DNA from: an uncultured Paracoccaceae bacterium
GTDB lineage: Bacteria > Pseudomonadota > Alphaproteobacteria > Rhodobacterales > Rhodobacteraceae
Length of the DNA stretch: 64,000 bases
Reading direction: 5' to 3'
Assembly (NCBI GenBank): GCA_947498645.1
Contig: CANMKS010000001.1
Location: forward strand, 1,526,032-1,590,031
Part shown: positions 29,573 to 40,194 of the stretch, in pieces
How the letters are laid out: every line of letters begins with the position of its first letter
Position numbering within the stretch: the first letter of the stretch is position 1
Made by a program: the position numbers and the translations under genes
The notes under the pieces: generated by a model
Seen by the model: only the letters and a program-made list of their open reading frames with translations
Told to the model about the DNA's origin: nothing
Databases searched by the model: none

Positions 29573-30133
29573 ATGAGACTGACACTCACCGCCCTTTTCG
29601 CTCTTGCCGCCAGCCCTGCACTTGCGGCAGGTGACAAGCCGTTCTTTTCGCTGGCGAACACGGACTTTGTTGTCTCGATCGCCTTCCTGATCTTTGTTGG
29701 GATCCTGCTGTACTACAAAGTGCCCAGCCTTGTTGGTGGCATGTTGGACAAGCGTGCCGATGGCATCAAATCTGAACTGGATGAAGCCAAGGCGCTGCGC
29801 GAAGAAGCCCAGTCTTTGCTGGCCAGCTACGAGCGCAAGCAAAAGGAAGTTCAGGAGCAGTCAGCACGTATCGTTGCTGCTGCCAAGGAAGAGGCGACAA
29901 ATGCTGCCGCCGCCGCCAAGGACGATATCGCGAAATCGATCACTCGCCGCCTTGCTGCTGCTGAAGAACAGATTGCGAGTGCGCAGGCCGACGCCATCAA
30001 GGAAGTGCGTGATCAGGCGATCATGGTCGCTGTTGGCGCTGCCAAGGACGTGATCGCCAAGCAGATGGACGCGAAATCTGCTGGTGCATTGATCGACACA
30101 TCAATCGCTACGGTGGCTGACAAACTTCACTAA
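29573..30133 (+). CDS. atpF: F0F1 ATP synthase subunit b
   Basis: NTDFVVSIAFLIFVGILLYYKVPSLVGGMLDKRADGIKSELDEAKALREEA. Confidence 0.93.
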   Translation: MRLTLTALFALAASPALAAGDKPFFSLANTDFVVSIAFLIFVGILLYYKVPSLVGGMLDKRADGIKSELDEAKALREEAQSLLASYERKQKEVQEQSARIVAAAKEEATNAAAAAKDDIAKSITRRLAAAEEQIASAQADAIKEVRDQAIMVAVGAAKDVIAKQMDAKSAGALIDTSIATVADKLH

Positions 30134-30154
30134 GCGGCCGTCACAACCGAATAG

Positions 30155-30189
30155 AAAGCCCGGCTGCGTGATGCGCTGCCGGGCTTTTT
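30155..30189 (+). terminator. Rho-independent terminator of the F0 operon
   Basis: AAAGCCCGGC ... GCCGGGCTTT perfect 10-bp stem followed by T-run, 21 nt after the atpF stop. Confidence 0.85.
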
Positions 30190-30211
30190 CGTTGACAGAG
30201 GGGCGCTGCGC

Positions 30212-30994
30212 TTGAACACTCAACCCCGGGGCGAAAGCGGGAGAAGACCAAAAATGCCGACCCTTTGGCTGGGGGTGCGCGCCGCTGCGCTATATGCCGG
30301 CGTCCTGTCCCTTGGCACGCTTCTTGTTTTTCGCGTTGGCGAACCCCCCGTGGATGTTCCAGACGTATTGGCCAAACTCTTGCCGGTTCAGTGTGTTGCT
30401 GTCGTGCTTTGTGTGTTCTTTGCCCTGCGCAGTGGTGGGTGGCGGAAGGTGGGATTTGGCCGGATAGACCTGCCAGGTCTTATCTGGTTTCTGCCCGCAT
30501 GGTGGGTCCTGGGTCTTTTGTTTGGGGCGGTATTCTTTAGTGGCTCCGCAACCGCGCTCAATGACCTTGGCACAGCAACCTGGGCCTTTCTGTTGCTGGC
30601 CCCACTTTTTGTGGCCTTCGGGGAAGAGGTCATGTTTCGGGGTATCTTGCTGCGCGGGGCGTTGGCCGAATTGCCGGTTGCCTATGCTCTGCTGCTCAGC
30701 ACAGCGGGTTTTGCGGCGTTGCATTTCGTGAATGGGATTTCCGGGCAGACCGCCGCGGGGACGGTGCAGCAGGTTGGCTTTGCCCTGATTGTTGGCTTTG
30801 CGCTTGCGCCGCTGGCGATCCGGATCGGCAGTCTTTGGCCACTCATCCTGTGGCACTGGCTTTGGAACGTGGCGGTCTTTGCCAGCCAAATCGCCGGTCT
30901 CATCCACCCTTTTGTGCTGATCGGGATGTCCATTCAGGCAGCCGTGTCAATCTGGCTGTGGGCCGCACTGATCCGGGGTGACATCAGACCCTAA
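30212..30994 (+). CDS. CPBP-family intramembrane glutamic endopeptidase
   Basis: Motif FGEEVMFRGILLRGAL plus LHFVNGISG and LWHWLWNVAVF; multiple TM helices. Confidence 0.85.
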   Translation: MNTQPRGESGRRPKMPTLWLGVRAAALYAGVLSLGTLLVFRVGEPPVDVPDVLAKLLPVQCVAVVLCVFFALRSGGWRKVGFGRIDLPGLIWFLPAWWVLGLLFGAVFFSGSATALNDLGTATWAFLLLAPLFVAFGEEVMFRGILLRGALAELPVAYALLLSTAGFAALHFVNGISGQTAAGTVQQVGFALIVGFALAPLAIRIGSLWPLILWHWLWNVAVFASQIAGLIHPFVLIGMSIQAAVSIWLWAALIRGDIRP

Positions 30995-31758
30995 CGTTTG
31001 GCTTCATGCTCCAGCCGTTTTTGCGCAAAAGCCTCGTTACGGTCGGACTGCTGCTGATCGGACAGCGCGGTTTCAACAAAGCTGAGATGCGATTCCACCG
31101 CAGCACGTGCCGCCTGCGGATCGCGTGATTGCAACGCAGTATTGATCATGCGGTGCTGGTCCAACAGAGTATCGCGCGTCATCCGTTGTTTGAACATGAC
31201 AGTGCGGTTGTAGAACACACCTTCACGCAACAACTCGTACATCGAGCGCATCATATGCAGCATGATGACGTTGTGGCTGGCTTCGATGATCGACAGATGG
31301 AAATCGGCATCAAGCCGGGCCTCATCCGCCGGGTTCCGTTTTTGATGGGCCGCTTCCATCTTTTCAAAGATCGCGTTGATGACCTTGAGATCCGTATCGC
31401 TGGCCAGCCGTGCCGCGCGTTCTGCTGCCAGTCCCTCCATATCGCGGCGGAAACTGATGTAGTCAAAAACCGCCGTGTCATGGGTGGCAAAGAGCGTGAC
31501 CAGAGCGGGTGAAAACGCCGAGCCCAGCACGTCAGCCACATAGACGCCAGCGCCCGCCTTGGACATCAGCAAACCACGGTCTTGCAGATCTGCCAAAGCC
31601 TCGCGCAGGGAGGGCCGCGAAACGCCCATCCGCTCGCTCAGTTCACGTTCGGACGGCAGACGTTCACCGGGGCGCAGAATGCCGCGCAGGATCAGACTTT
31701 CCACCTGGCGGATCACACCATGAGAGAGTTTTTCTTGCTGAACAGGTTCAAACGGCAT
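30991..31758 (-). CDS. FadR-subfamily GntR transcriptional regulator
   Basis: LILRGILRPGERLPSERELSERMGVSRPSLREALADLQDRGLL HTH; FCD-like C-terminal domain. Confidence 0.9.
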   Translation of the reverse strand: MPFEPVQQEKLSHGVIRQVESLILRGILRPGERLPSERELSERMGVSRPSLREALADLQDRGLLMSKAGAGVYVADVLGSAFSPALVTLFATHDTAVFDYISFRRDMEGLAAERAARLASDTDLKVINAIFEKMEAAHQKRNPADEARLDADFHLSIIEASHNVIMLHMMRSMYELLREGVFYNRTVMFKQRMTRDTLLDQHRMINTALQSRDPQAARAAVESHLSFVETALSDQQQSDRNEAFAQKRLEHEAKR

Positions 31759-31774
31759 GGAATATCATCTCCGA

Positions 31775-31795
31775 TTGGTCAAATGATATGACCAA
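31775..31795. promoter_or_regulatory. FadR-type operator, inverted repeat
   Basis: TTGGTCA-AATGATA-TGACCAA, 17 bp upstream of the GntR start; matches the TGGTC..GACCA style of FadR-subfamily sites. Confidence 0.7.
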
Positions 31796-31812
31796 AGCGG
31801 GGCGCTCACAAC

Positions 31813-31843
31813 AAAAAAGGGGCTGCGCAATCGCAGCCCCTTT
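31813..31843 (-). terminator. Rho-independent terminator of the OmpA-family gene
   Basis: AAAGGGGCTGCG-CAAT-CGCAGCCCCTTT perfect 12-bp stem; T-run on the minus strand. Confidence 0.85.
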
Positions 31844-31867
31844 CGGCAAATCGTCAGGATCAGCGCC

Positions 31868-32530
31868 TTAGTTTGGCGTGATCACAATCTCAACCCGGCG
31901 GTTGGCCTGACGGCCAGCCTCATTAAGGTTGGACGCAACGGGCTGGTTCTCGCCCGCACCGATGGAGCGCACACGGGCTGCCGAAACACCACCGCTAAGC
32001 AACACGCCGGATACGGCTTGCGCACGACGCTCGGACAGACCCTGGTTAAAGGACGCATCACCCACGTTGTCGGTATGGCCGATCACGTTGATTGTTGTGT
32101 CAGGGTACTGTTGCAGCGAGTTGGCGACAATGCGCAGCTCACGCTGGGCGGTGCTGGACAACTGTGTGCTGTTGGTCGCGAAAAGCAGGTCCTGGCTCAG
32201 GACAACGCGCAGGTCACGGCCGTTGTTGGACACGCCAACATCATTACGCAACTGGCGACGCAGGTCTTCGGCCTGACGATCAAGCGAGTTACCAACGCCT
32301 GCGCCAACACCCGCACCAAGGGCGGCACCGATCAATGCGGCCTGATTGCGTTCGCGCACAGAGCCGTCGTTGTTTGTCAGCGCGCCAAGCACCGCGCCGG
32401 CGCCAGCACCGATCAGGGCGCCTTGCTGTGTGTTTTGCATCTGGTTCGGTCCGGTGGTGTCACAAGCTGCGACAAATGTCATCGTGGACGCCGCAAGGAC
32501 GAGTGGGAATTTCTTAAGTGTCATGGTCAT
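31868..32530 (-). CDS. OmpA-family outer membrane lipoprotein with glycine-zipper domain
   Basis: Lipobox-like VAACDTT; GALIGAGAGAVLGAL glycine zipper; INVIGHTDNVGDASFNQGLSERRAQAV OmpA domain. Confidence 0.9.
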   Translation of the reverse strand: MTMTLKKFPLVLAASTMTFVAACDTTGPNQMQNTQQGALIGAGAGAVLGALTNNDGSVRERNQAALIGAALGAGVGAGVGNSLDRQAEDLRRQLRNDVGVSNNGRDLRVVLSQDLLFATNSTQLSSTAQRELRIVANSLQQYPDTTINVIGHTDNVGDASFNQGLSERRAQAVSGVLLSGGVSAARVRSIGAGENQPVASNLNEAGRQANRRVEIVITPN

Positions 32531-32639
32531 GGTTCCATTTGATGTATGTGCGCAAATCGCGCCGTGGATAGGTCAGCTTATGCAGAATTTGCCCATGATA
32601 TCCAATAGCGGCCCTGTGACCAGCATGGTTTCGCTTACT

Positions 32640-33488
32640 TTACGCCCGCTCTGCGGTTGCATCCACGCGCGCTGATTCCCACGCGAGCATGGCGCGTTTC
32701 ACGGGAAGCCCCCAGTGATACCCGCCCAGGCCGCCTGATTTGCGCAATGCCCGGTGGCAGGGGATCAGCCAACTGACCGGATTGCGCCCGACCGCCGTAC
32801 CAACGGCGCGCACCGCTTTGGGTTTGCCGATAGACTGTGCAATCTCGGAATAAGTGGTGACATGGCCTGAAGGAATAGTCAGCAAGGCCTCCCATACCTT
32901 AAGCTGGAACGGGGCGCCGATCATGTGCAGCTTGGTCTCGCCAGTCATCCCAAGCGCTGCCTCGGCCCATGGGCGCAGAAAATCCGGGTCTTCGACAAAG
33001 CGGGCCTTGGGCCAACGCGATTGCAGGTCGGCCATTGCAGGTTCCGGCCCAGCCTCTGCCGCGAATGCCAACCCGCAGATGCCGCGATCGGTGCCCATCA
33101 CAAGGGCGGGCCCGAAGTGGCTTTCAAACCAGCCCCAATGGATCGTCAGGTCCGCACCGTCGCGGGCATAGTCACCGGGGCTCATGGCCTCCCAGCGCAC
33201 AAAGAGGTCGTGTAACCGTCCGCTGCCTGACAAACCGACCGCATGGGCGGTCTCAAGCGTCGTAAAACGGTCGCGCAACAACGTCTTGGCGTGCGCCAGC
33301 GTTAGATACTGCTGATAGCGTTTTGGCGACACGCCAACCCATGTCGAAAAGAGCCGCTGAAAATGTGCGGGGCTCATGTTCATGTCGGCCGCCAGATCGG
33401 CCAGCGTTTGCGGTTCGTCGCCTGCGGCGTCGATGGCTTCGATCGCGCGGCGCATGACTTGGTAGTGATATGTCTCAGTGTGTTCCAT
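32640..33488 (-). CDS. AraC-type HTH + methylated-DNA-protein-cysteine methyltransferase (Ada-like, lacking N-terminal Zn domain)
   Basis: MSPAHFQRLFSTWVGVSPKRYQQYL HTH; IPCHR active-site motif. Confidence 0.92.
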   Translation of the reverse strand: MEHTETYHYQVMRRAIEAIDAAGDEPQTLADLAADMNMSPAHFQRLFSTWVGVSPKRYQQYLTLAHAKTLLRDRFTTLETAHAVGLSGSGRLHDLFVRWEAMSPGDYARDGADLTIHWGWFESHFGPALVMGTDRGICGLAFAAEAGPEPAMADLQSRWPKARFVEDPDFLRPWAEAALGMTGETKLHMIGAPFQLKVWEALLTIPSGHVTTYSEIAQSIGKPKAVRAVGTAVGRNPVSWLIPCHRALRKSGGLGGYHWGLPVKRAMLAWESARVDATAERA

Positions 33489-33582
33489 GGTTTCAAATTA
33501 AGGGCAATCTGGCCACTACGCGACCCGGAAATTGCGCATCTGGCGCTTGCCCCCTTTGGGCCAAGCAGGCATACCGGAGCGC

Positions 33583-34223
<641 letters not shown>

Positions 34224-34227
<4 letters not shown>

Positions 34228-35213
34228 GCAACTATGATGTCATCGGGATCGGCAATGCGATTGTCGATGTGATCGGCCATGCCAGTGATACATTTCTCGA
34301 TCACATGGGGATCGAAAAAGGCATCATGCAGTTGATCGAACGTGACCGGGCAGAGTTGCTTTATGGCGCGATGCAGGATCGCACCGAAACGCCGGGCGGT
34401 TCCGTGGCGAATACCATCGCCGGATTGGGCAGTCTGGGCCTGTCGACTGCCTTTATCGGCAAGGTAAAAGATGATGCTCTAGGTCGGTTTTATGCCAAGG
34501 GCATGGAAGAGGCGGGCACAGCATTTCCCAACGTGCCATCGGCCCACGCGCAGGCACCTACCTCGCGCTCGATGATTTTTGTCTCGCCTGACGGAGAGCG
34601 GTCGATGAACACCTATCTGGGGGCTGGGGCCGATCTGGGGCAGGGTGATGTGTCAGAGGCATTGTTCGCCGGTGGCAAAATCCTGTTTCTCGAAGGGTAT
34701 CTGTTCGACAAGGACGAAGGCAAAACCGCCTTTACCGCCGCCGCACAATCAATGCGCGCGGCAGGTGGTCAGGCAGGTATCACGCTGTCCGATCCGTTTT
34801 GCGCCGACCGCCACCGGGCTGATTTCCAACGCCTTGTCGCCGAAGACATGGATTTCGTTTTGGGCAATGCGGCTGAGTGGACGACGCTTTATGAAACTGA
34901 TGACCTGGATGCAGCCCTCAAACAGGCGAGCGCTGTGTGTGAAACGGTTGTCTGCACCTGCTCGGGTGATCCGGTCATACTGATCCAAGGCGAAAAACAG
35001 GTGCAAGTGCCGGTTCGCAAAGTCGTGCCCGTGGATGCGACCGGTGCTGGTGATCAGTTCGCCGCGGGATTCCTTTATGGTTTCACAACCGGCCAGCCGC
35101 TAGAGACATGCGGGCGCATGGGCGTTGTCGCGGCCGCAGAGGTGATCGGCCATATTGGGCCACGACCCAAAACGGACCTCAAGAGCCTCTTTGCGGCTGA
35201 AAAGTTGATTTAA
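34224..35213 (+). CDS. Adenosine kinase / PfkB-family sugar kinase
   Basis: GGSVANTIAGLGSLGLSTAFIGKVKDD; VDATGAGDQFAAGFLYGF. Confidence 0.9.
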
Positions 35214-35898
35214 GCCAAAGCGCGTCGAGCCGATCAATGGCGGTGACGTCGAAACGGTCTTCTTCTTTCCAGTACTTGCCGGACGGCACGTCGTATCCCA
35301 AACGCCGTTCTTCGGCGAGGGCTGCATTGACCGTGCTTTTGTCGGTCGCCAACGGTGTTGCCTTGCTTGCAGTCGCCACGGTCGCGCGTGGGAAAACCAG
35401 TCGACTTTCATCGTCAGACAGGTTGACCATCGCACAGTTCTGCTGCGCGGCAATGACCATCAGGCGCGCTGACTTTGCCTCGAGTGATCGCAAGGTGACA
35501 TCCTTGCGCAGCGGGTCAGCAGTTCCCTCGCCATAGAAATGCGTCTTGGCCGCCCCGCCATAAACCATGTCGCAGCCCAAAACGGCGATCACGCGGGGAT
35601 TGAGTGCGGCAAGCGCCCAGTAGCACGCCGTAAAGGCCATGGTGCCGCCGGCATAAACGAACCCACCCAGGCTGTTCTGCAACGGCACATAGTCTGCGGC
35701 GCGGATGATCCGCTGGCCGGCGCGCAGCTTTATTGGCATCCGTTCCGGCGGGAAATCATCGGGATGGATGTGATAATCCCAATCAGACCGCACTGCCCAG
35801 GCATTGTTGATGGCCACGATCCGGTCAAATGGCGCGCGCGGCCAATCGCGGCAGGCGACGACATTCGGCCCGCTGCCAAGGATCAAAACAACGGTCAC
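35179..35898 (-). CDS. Conserved hypothetical protein, possible glycan-related Rossmann-like protein
   Basis: 239 aa; VVLILGSGPNVVACRDWPRAPFDRIVAINNAWAVR; AVLGCDMVYGG; function not recognised with confidence. Confidence 0.55.
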   Translation of the reverse strand: MTVVLILGSGPNVVACRDWPRAPFDRIVAINNAWAVRSDWDYHIHPDDFPPERMPIKLRAGQRIIRAADYVPLQNSLGGFVYAGGTMAFTACYWALAALNPRVIAVLGCDMVYGGAAKTHFYGEGTADPLRKDVTLRSLEAKSARLMVIAAQQNCAMVNLSDDESRLVFPRATVATASKATPLATDKSTVNAALAEERRLGYDVPSGKYWKEEDRFDVTAIDRLDALWLKSTFQPQRGS

Positions 35899-36028
35899 CT
35901 TTGTGTCACCCTTTCACTGCACGACGCAAGACGTAGCGCCAGACATGATCCTGTCGAGCAATTGTTCGCGACGAAAATCGCGATGCTGCCGGTCACCGGG
36001 GCAGATAGCCCCCTAAGGAACCGTTTTG

Positions 36029-36850
36029 CTATTGGCCAAGCTTTGCGTGAACCTCATCCAGATCAATCTCGCCGATGGGCATTTTGTTCGCGGGATTTTC
36101 GAAATCGTATTTGAAGATACGGAAATCCCTTTTGTAGATTTCGTAGACCAGATGCATCGACAGGTCGTCAAAGTAATCCTCGACCGGGTGCGCGCGCTTG
36201 GGTCCGTGCCCTTCGCTTTCGTTAAAGCGCGGGATTTGGGCCAGATCGACAGGATGTGCCGTTTCCATGCCATTCAACACATCTTGCATGCCGTCGTTGA
36301 ATTGCTCGGTCCAGAAGATCTTGTCGTATCGGCCCCCATTCACAATGAAGGTCGAGATATGGCCCGACATGGCGGACCAGTGAATGTCGGGCTCCATCGG
36401 ACGGCGCCAGCGGATGGTGTCGCGGGCGAACAGCAAAAACCGGCGAAAGCTTTTGATCTGATCAAACTCAAACCCGTTGTCAGGGTCGCCAACGTCAATG
36501 CCGTATTTTTGGATCAGCAGCGGCACCAGATTGCCGCGATAATATTTGCCGTTGCGCTGCACACCGCAGATTTTGTCAAAGAATGACGACAGGATACGGG
36601 TGTAGGGATTGCGCACACAGGTGAAGGCATAGCTTTTGTGCTGGCGCACGTTCTTTTTTATGACGTCCTGACTATCATCCAGTGCCCATTTGTGGATACC
36701 CGTTTTGGCATCGTGGATATCGCCATCAAAGAACGCGCCATGGTCAGAGTAATACATGATCTGGCCAATGGTCGAACATGCGCATTTGGGTACAACGCGA
36801 TAGACCATGCTTTCGCTGGTTGTCATCCATGTGCCGGGAAAGTTCGCCAC
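36029..36850 (-). CDS. Sulfotransferase family protein
   Basis: VYRVVPKCACSTIGQIMYY (5'-PSB-like) and FTCVRNPYTRILSSFFDKI (3'-PB-like) motifs. Confidence 0.8.
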   Translation of the reverse strand: MANFPGTWMTTSESMVYRVVPKCACSTIGQIMYYSDHGAFFDGDIHDAKTGIHKWALDDSQDVIKKNVRQHKSYAFTCVRNPYTRILSSFFDKICGVQRNGKYYRGNLVPLLIQKYGIDVGDPDNGFEFDQIKSFRRFLLFARDTIRWRRPMEPDIHWSAMSGHISTFIVNGGRYDKIFWTEQFNDGMQDVLNGMETAHPVDLAQIPRFNESEGHGPKRAHPVEDYFDDLSMHLVYEIYKRDFRIFKYDFENPANKMPIGEIDLDEVHAKLGQ

Positions 36851-36966
36851 TTACCAATTCCTCTTTGTTGTGCCCCTTTAAGAGCAAAGAAACACTGTCA
36901 CTTCAATGTCTGTTCGCGTTATGACATCTCACGACGTTTATTCAGCCAAAGGATAACTGCCTGTTC

Positions 36967-38544
36967 ATGGCCCGCATCGCCTTCATCCTCTTGTGTCACA
37001 AGAACCCTGATGCTGTCGTGCGGCAGGCAACGCAGCTGACGGCGGCGGGTGATTATGTGGCCATTCATTTTGACGGATCGGCGGCGCAGCCCGACTATCG
37101 CGCGATTCAGGATGGTCTGGCCGAGAACCCGAATGTCGTTTTCGCAAAGCGCCGGATCAAATGCGGCTGGGGTGAGTGGAGCCTTGTGCAGGCGACACTG
37201 AACGCCGTTGCCGCCGCCGAGGAGGCATTTCCGAGGGCTACGCATTTCTACATGGTGTCCGGCGATTGCATGCCGATCAAGTCGGCCAGGTTCGCGCATC
37301 AAATGCTGGATCGGAACGATGTTGATTACATCGAAAGCTACGATTTCTTTGACAGTGACTGGATCAAGACGGGATTTCGCGAAGAACGGCTGATTTACCG
37401 CCATTTCTTCAATGAGCGCACCCAGAAGCGGCGGTTTTATGCAGCGCTTGGCTTGCAGGAACGGCTCAGGATTACGCGCGACATTCCCAAAGATCTGCAA
37501 GTCATGATCGGATCACAATGGTGGTGTCTGCGTCGCCGCACGGTCGAGGCGATCCTCGAATTCACCAAGACACGCCGCGATGTCATGCGGTTTTTCCGCA
37601 CAACATGGATCCCCGATGAGACGTTTTTCCAAACGCTCGTGCGGCATCTGGTGCCCGGACGCGAGATCGAGAACCGCACGCTGACCTTCCTGATGTTCAC
37701 CGATTACGGTATGCCGGTAACCTTCTACAACGATCACTATGACCTGCTGCTTGGTCAGGATGGTATTTTTGCCCGTAAGATCAGTGCAGAGGCGGAAGGA
37801 CTACGTGATCGCCTTGGCGATCTATATGCCGGCGAAGAGATGGATTTCGTGATCTCTGACGAGGGGCGCAATCTGTTTCGATTCCTCACCGGGCGCGGCC
37901 GGATCGGGCGCCGTTTTGCCCCACGGTTCTGGGAAAACGAGACGACGCTGGGCCGCAGCCGCGAATTGATGATCATCGCCTGTAAGAAATGGCATGTCGC
38001 CAAACGCCTGGTTGCCGCTATTCGCCAGCACACAAATGTGCCCGCCGTCGAATATTTGTTCAACGAAGATGCTACCGAACTGCCGGATCTGGGCGGTATC
38101 GAAAGCAGTCTGCGCAAACGTGGCCGCCACAGACGGGCCTTGATGCGGATGCTTTTCGATCATTACGACAGTGACCGTCTGGTCATCTGCCTGGATACAT
38201 CCAGCCTTGATTTGATGCGCGACTTCTTCACGGATCGCGCCACCGTCCGCCTGCTGGAGATCGAATGCAGCTTCGATGATGCCTATCTAGTGGGCCATGC
38301 CAATCGGGTTGGTCTGGCAGGAGAGCAAACCAGCAATGCCACCCTTGAGCGCCTTTTGCCGACCATTCGTCATGACATGATCTATGAACGCGACGCGATC
38401 CGGGACGCTGAGTTTGCCAATGCAAGCCGCATCAAGGAAACCGCGTCACTGGATGAAAACGCCGCCGCGATTGCCCGGTTTCTGAGTACTTCACCAGAGG
38501 TCGCCCGCAAACTTGCCGAAACCCCCCATCTTTTTGTCGATTGA
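36967..38544 (+). CDS. DUF5928 / core-2/I-branching beta-1,6-N-acetylglucosaminyltransferase-like protein
   Basis: 525 aa; IAFILLCHKNPDAV, FYMVSGDCMPIKS, GSQWWCLRRRTVEAI, TWIPDETFFQTL as in GT14-like enzymes; extra C-terminal domain. Confidence 0.8.
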   Translation: MARIAFILLCHKNPDAVVRQATQLTAAGDYVAIHFDGSAAQPDYRAIQDGLAENPNVVFAKRRIKCGWGEWSLVQATLNAVAAAEEAFPRATHFYMVSGDCMPIKSARFAHQMLDRNDVDYIESYDFFDSDWIKTGFREERLIYRHFFNERTQKRRFYAALGLQERLRITRDIPKDLQVMIGSQWWCLRRRTVEAILEFTKTRRDVMRFFRTTWIPDETFFQTLVRHLVPGREIENRTLTFLMFTDYGMPVTFYNDHYDLLLGQDGIFARKISAEAEGLRDRLGDLYAGEEMDFVISDEGRNLFRFLTGRGRIGRRFAPRFWENETTLGRSRELMIIACKKWHVAKRLVAAIRQHTNVPAVEYLFNEDATELPDLGGIESSLRKRGRHRRALMRMLFDHYDSDRLVICLDTSSLDLMRDFFTDRATVRLLEIECSFDDAYLVGHANRVGLAGEQTSNATLERLLPTIRHDMIYERDAIRDAEFANASRIKETASLDENAAAIARFLSTSPEVARKLAETPHLFVD

Positions 38545-38552
38545 GGACGCCC

Positions 38553-38915
38553 ATGGACTTTGCCTATGACGATCAGAACATCTTTGCCAAAATTCTGCGC
38601 GGAGAAATCCCCAACAAGACGGTCTATGAAAATGACCATGCCCTTGCGTTTGAAGATATCGCGCCACAGGCACCTGTGCATGTTCTAGTCATCCCAAAAG
38701 GTGCTTACGTCAGCCTCGATCACTTTGCCCGCGATGCATCAGCCGATGAGCAGGCAGGTTTTATGCAGGCCATCGCAGAGGTCTGCCGCCTGACCGACGT
38801 TGCCGCAGGGTTCCGCGCGATTGCAAATACGCGCGCCCATGGGGTACAGGATGTGCCGCACTATCATATGCACATCATTGGTGGTCGCCAGCTGGGGCGG
38901 ATGCTGCAAGGTTAG
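38553..38915 (+). CDS. HIT-family protein
   Basis: FAKILRGEIPNKTVYENDHALAFEDIAPQAPVHVLVIPK; HYHMHIIGG. Confidence 0.93.
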   Translation: MDFAYDDQNIFAKILRGEIPNKTVYENDHALAFEDIAPQAPVHVLVIPKGAYVSLDHFARDASADEQAGFMQAIAEVCRLTDVAAGFRAIANTRAHGVQDVPHYHMHIIGGRQLGRMLQG

Positions 38916-39841
38916 CGCGATGAGGTCAGCGACAGAAACACGTCTTCCAGATGTGGTTCCTCGGTGCGCACGTCTTTGATGATGATGCCTGCATCGCGGA
39001 CCAATGACAGGATCTGATCGGCGGGCGTAATCCCGCATTGGTAGGTGAAGGTCAGTGTGCCGTCGGTCAGCTTTTGCCCGGTGATCGTATCGGGTAGTGG
39101 CGGTAGATCTGCTGCTGTTTCAGGTGTGATAACAAGCGTCTTGCTATCCAGCCTGCCAAGAAGATTGGCGGTGCTATCCTTCACGATCACCTCACCATGA
39201 TTGATGATGGCGATGTCGTCGCACATCTCTTCGGCTTCTTCGAGGTAATGCGTTGTGAGGATGATCGTCATGCCTTCGTCGTTCAGACGGCGCACGTTTT
39301 GCCACAGCATATTGCGCAACTCGATATCCACCCCGGCGGTGGGTTCGTCCAGCACCAGAATTTGCGGCGAATGCACCAGCGCCTTGCCCAGCAAAAGCCT
39401 GCGGCGCATACCGCCCGACAGCGAGCGCGCATAGGCGTCAGCTTTGTCCGTCAGTCCGATCAGGTCGAGGATCTCTGCGGTCTTGCGTTGATTCCTGGGC
39501 ACGCCGTAGAGCCCGGCCTGCACATCCAGTGACCCCGCCGGTGTAAAGAACGGATCAAGGTGTGGTTCTTGCGGCATGACGCCAATCGCCGCACGCGATT
39601 GGCGCGGATTTTCGTCCTGATCAAAGCCCCAGATTTTCACGCTTCCTGCGGATTTGACCACAAGCCCCGCCAGAATATTGATCAAGGTGGATTTGCCAGC
39701 GCCATTCGGCCCCAGAAGCCCAAAGATCGACCCGCGCGGGATTGTCAGATCAATGCCTTTGAGAGCCTCTTTCGCCGCTGCGCGTCCAGTCGCGCCGTAG
39801 GTTTTCTTGAGTCCATGAATTTCTATCGCATTGTCGGTCAT
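38912..39841 (-). CDS. ABC transporter ATP-binding protein
   Basis: LLGPNGAGKSTLINILAGL; SLSGGMRRRLLLGKALVHSPQILVLDEPTAGVD. Confidence 0.93.
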   Translation of the reverse strand: MTDNAIEIHGLKKTYGATGRAAAKEALKGIDLTIPRGSIFGLLGPNGAGKSTLINILAGLVVKSAGSVKIWGFDQDENPRQSRAAIGVMPQEPHLDPFFTPAGSLDVQAGLYGVPRNQRKTAEILDLIGLTDKADAYARSLSGGMRRRLLLGKALVHSPQILVLDEPTAGVDIELRNMLWQNVRRLNDEGMTIILTTHYLEEAEEMCDDIAIINHGEVIVKDSTANLLGRLDSKTLVITPETAADLPPLPDTITGQKLTDGTLTFTYQCGITPADQILSLVRDAGIIIKDVRTEEPHLEDVFLSLTSSR

Positions 39842-39927
39842 GCCGGTCTTTCCCCTGTGCCGCGCCTGCGGTATATCTGCATGATCTAAGGCGGGCAGTG
39901 GCCCGCGGCAACCAGATGAGATAGATC

Positions 39928-40107
39928 ATGTCCAGACCGGCCCCAGAAACGAAGATTGTTCATGATTGGCGTGTTGCCTGTGATGGGGGTGAGGGTGCGC
40001 TTGGTCATCCGCGCGTCTGGCTGCAAATCCCGCACGAGCATGGCTGGGTCGAGTGCCCCTACTGCGATGCCAAACTGGTGCATAAGGAATTCGAAGGTCA
40101 GGTCTGA
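39928..40107 (+). CDS. Zinc-finger domain protein (zf-CHCC / NDUFS6-like), 59 aa (not in ORF track)
   Basis: [60 protein letters not shown]-x..-H-x..-CPYC arrangement. Confidence 0.85.
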   Translation: MSRPAPETKIVHDWRVACDGGEGALGHPRVWLQIPHEHGWVECPYCDAKLVHKEFEGQV

Positions 40108-40194
40108 ATTCTGCACAGTTTGTGTTCGCGGGTACGTGTTTTGCGGTAGGCTGCCCTGCGCTATATGCTGCTTGCGTTTCTCAAGGAGCATGAA

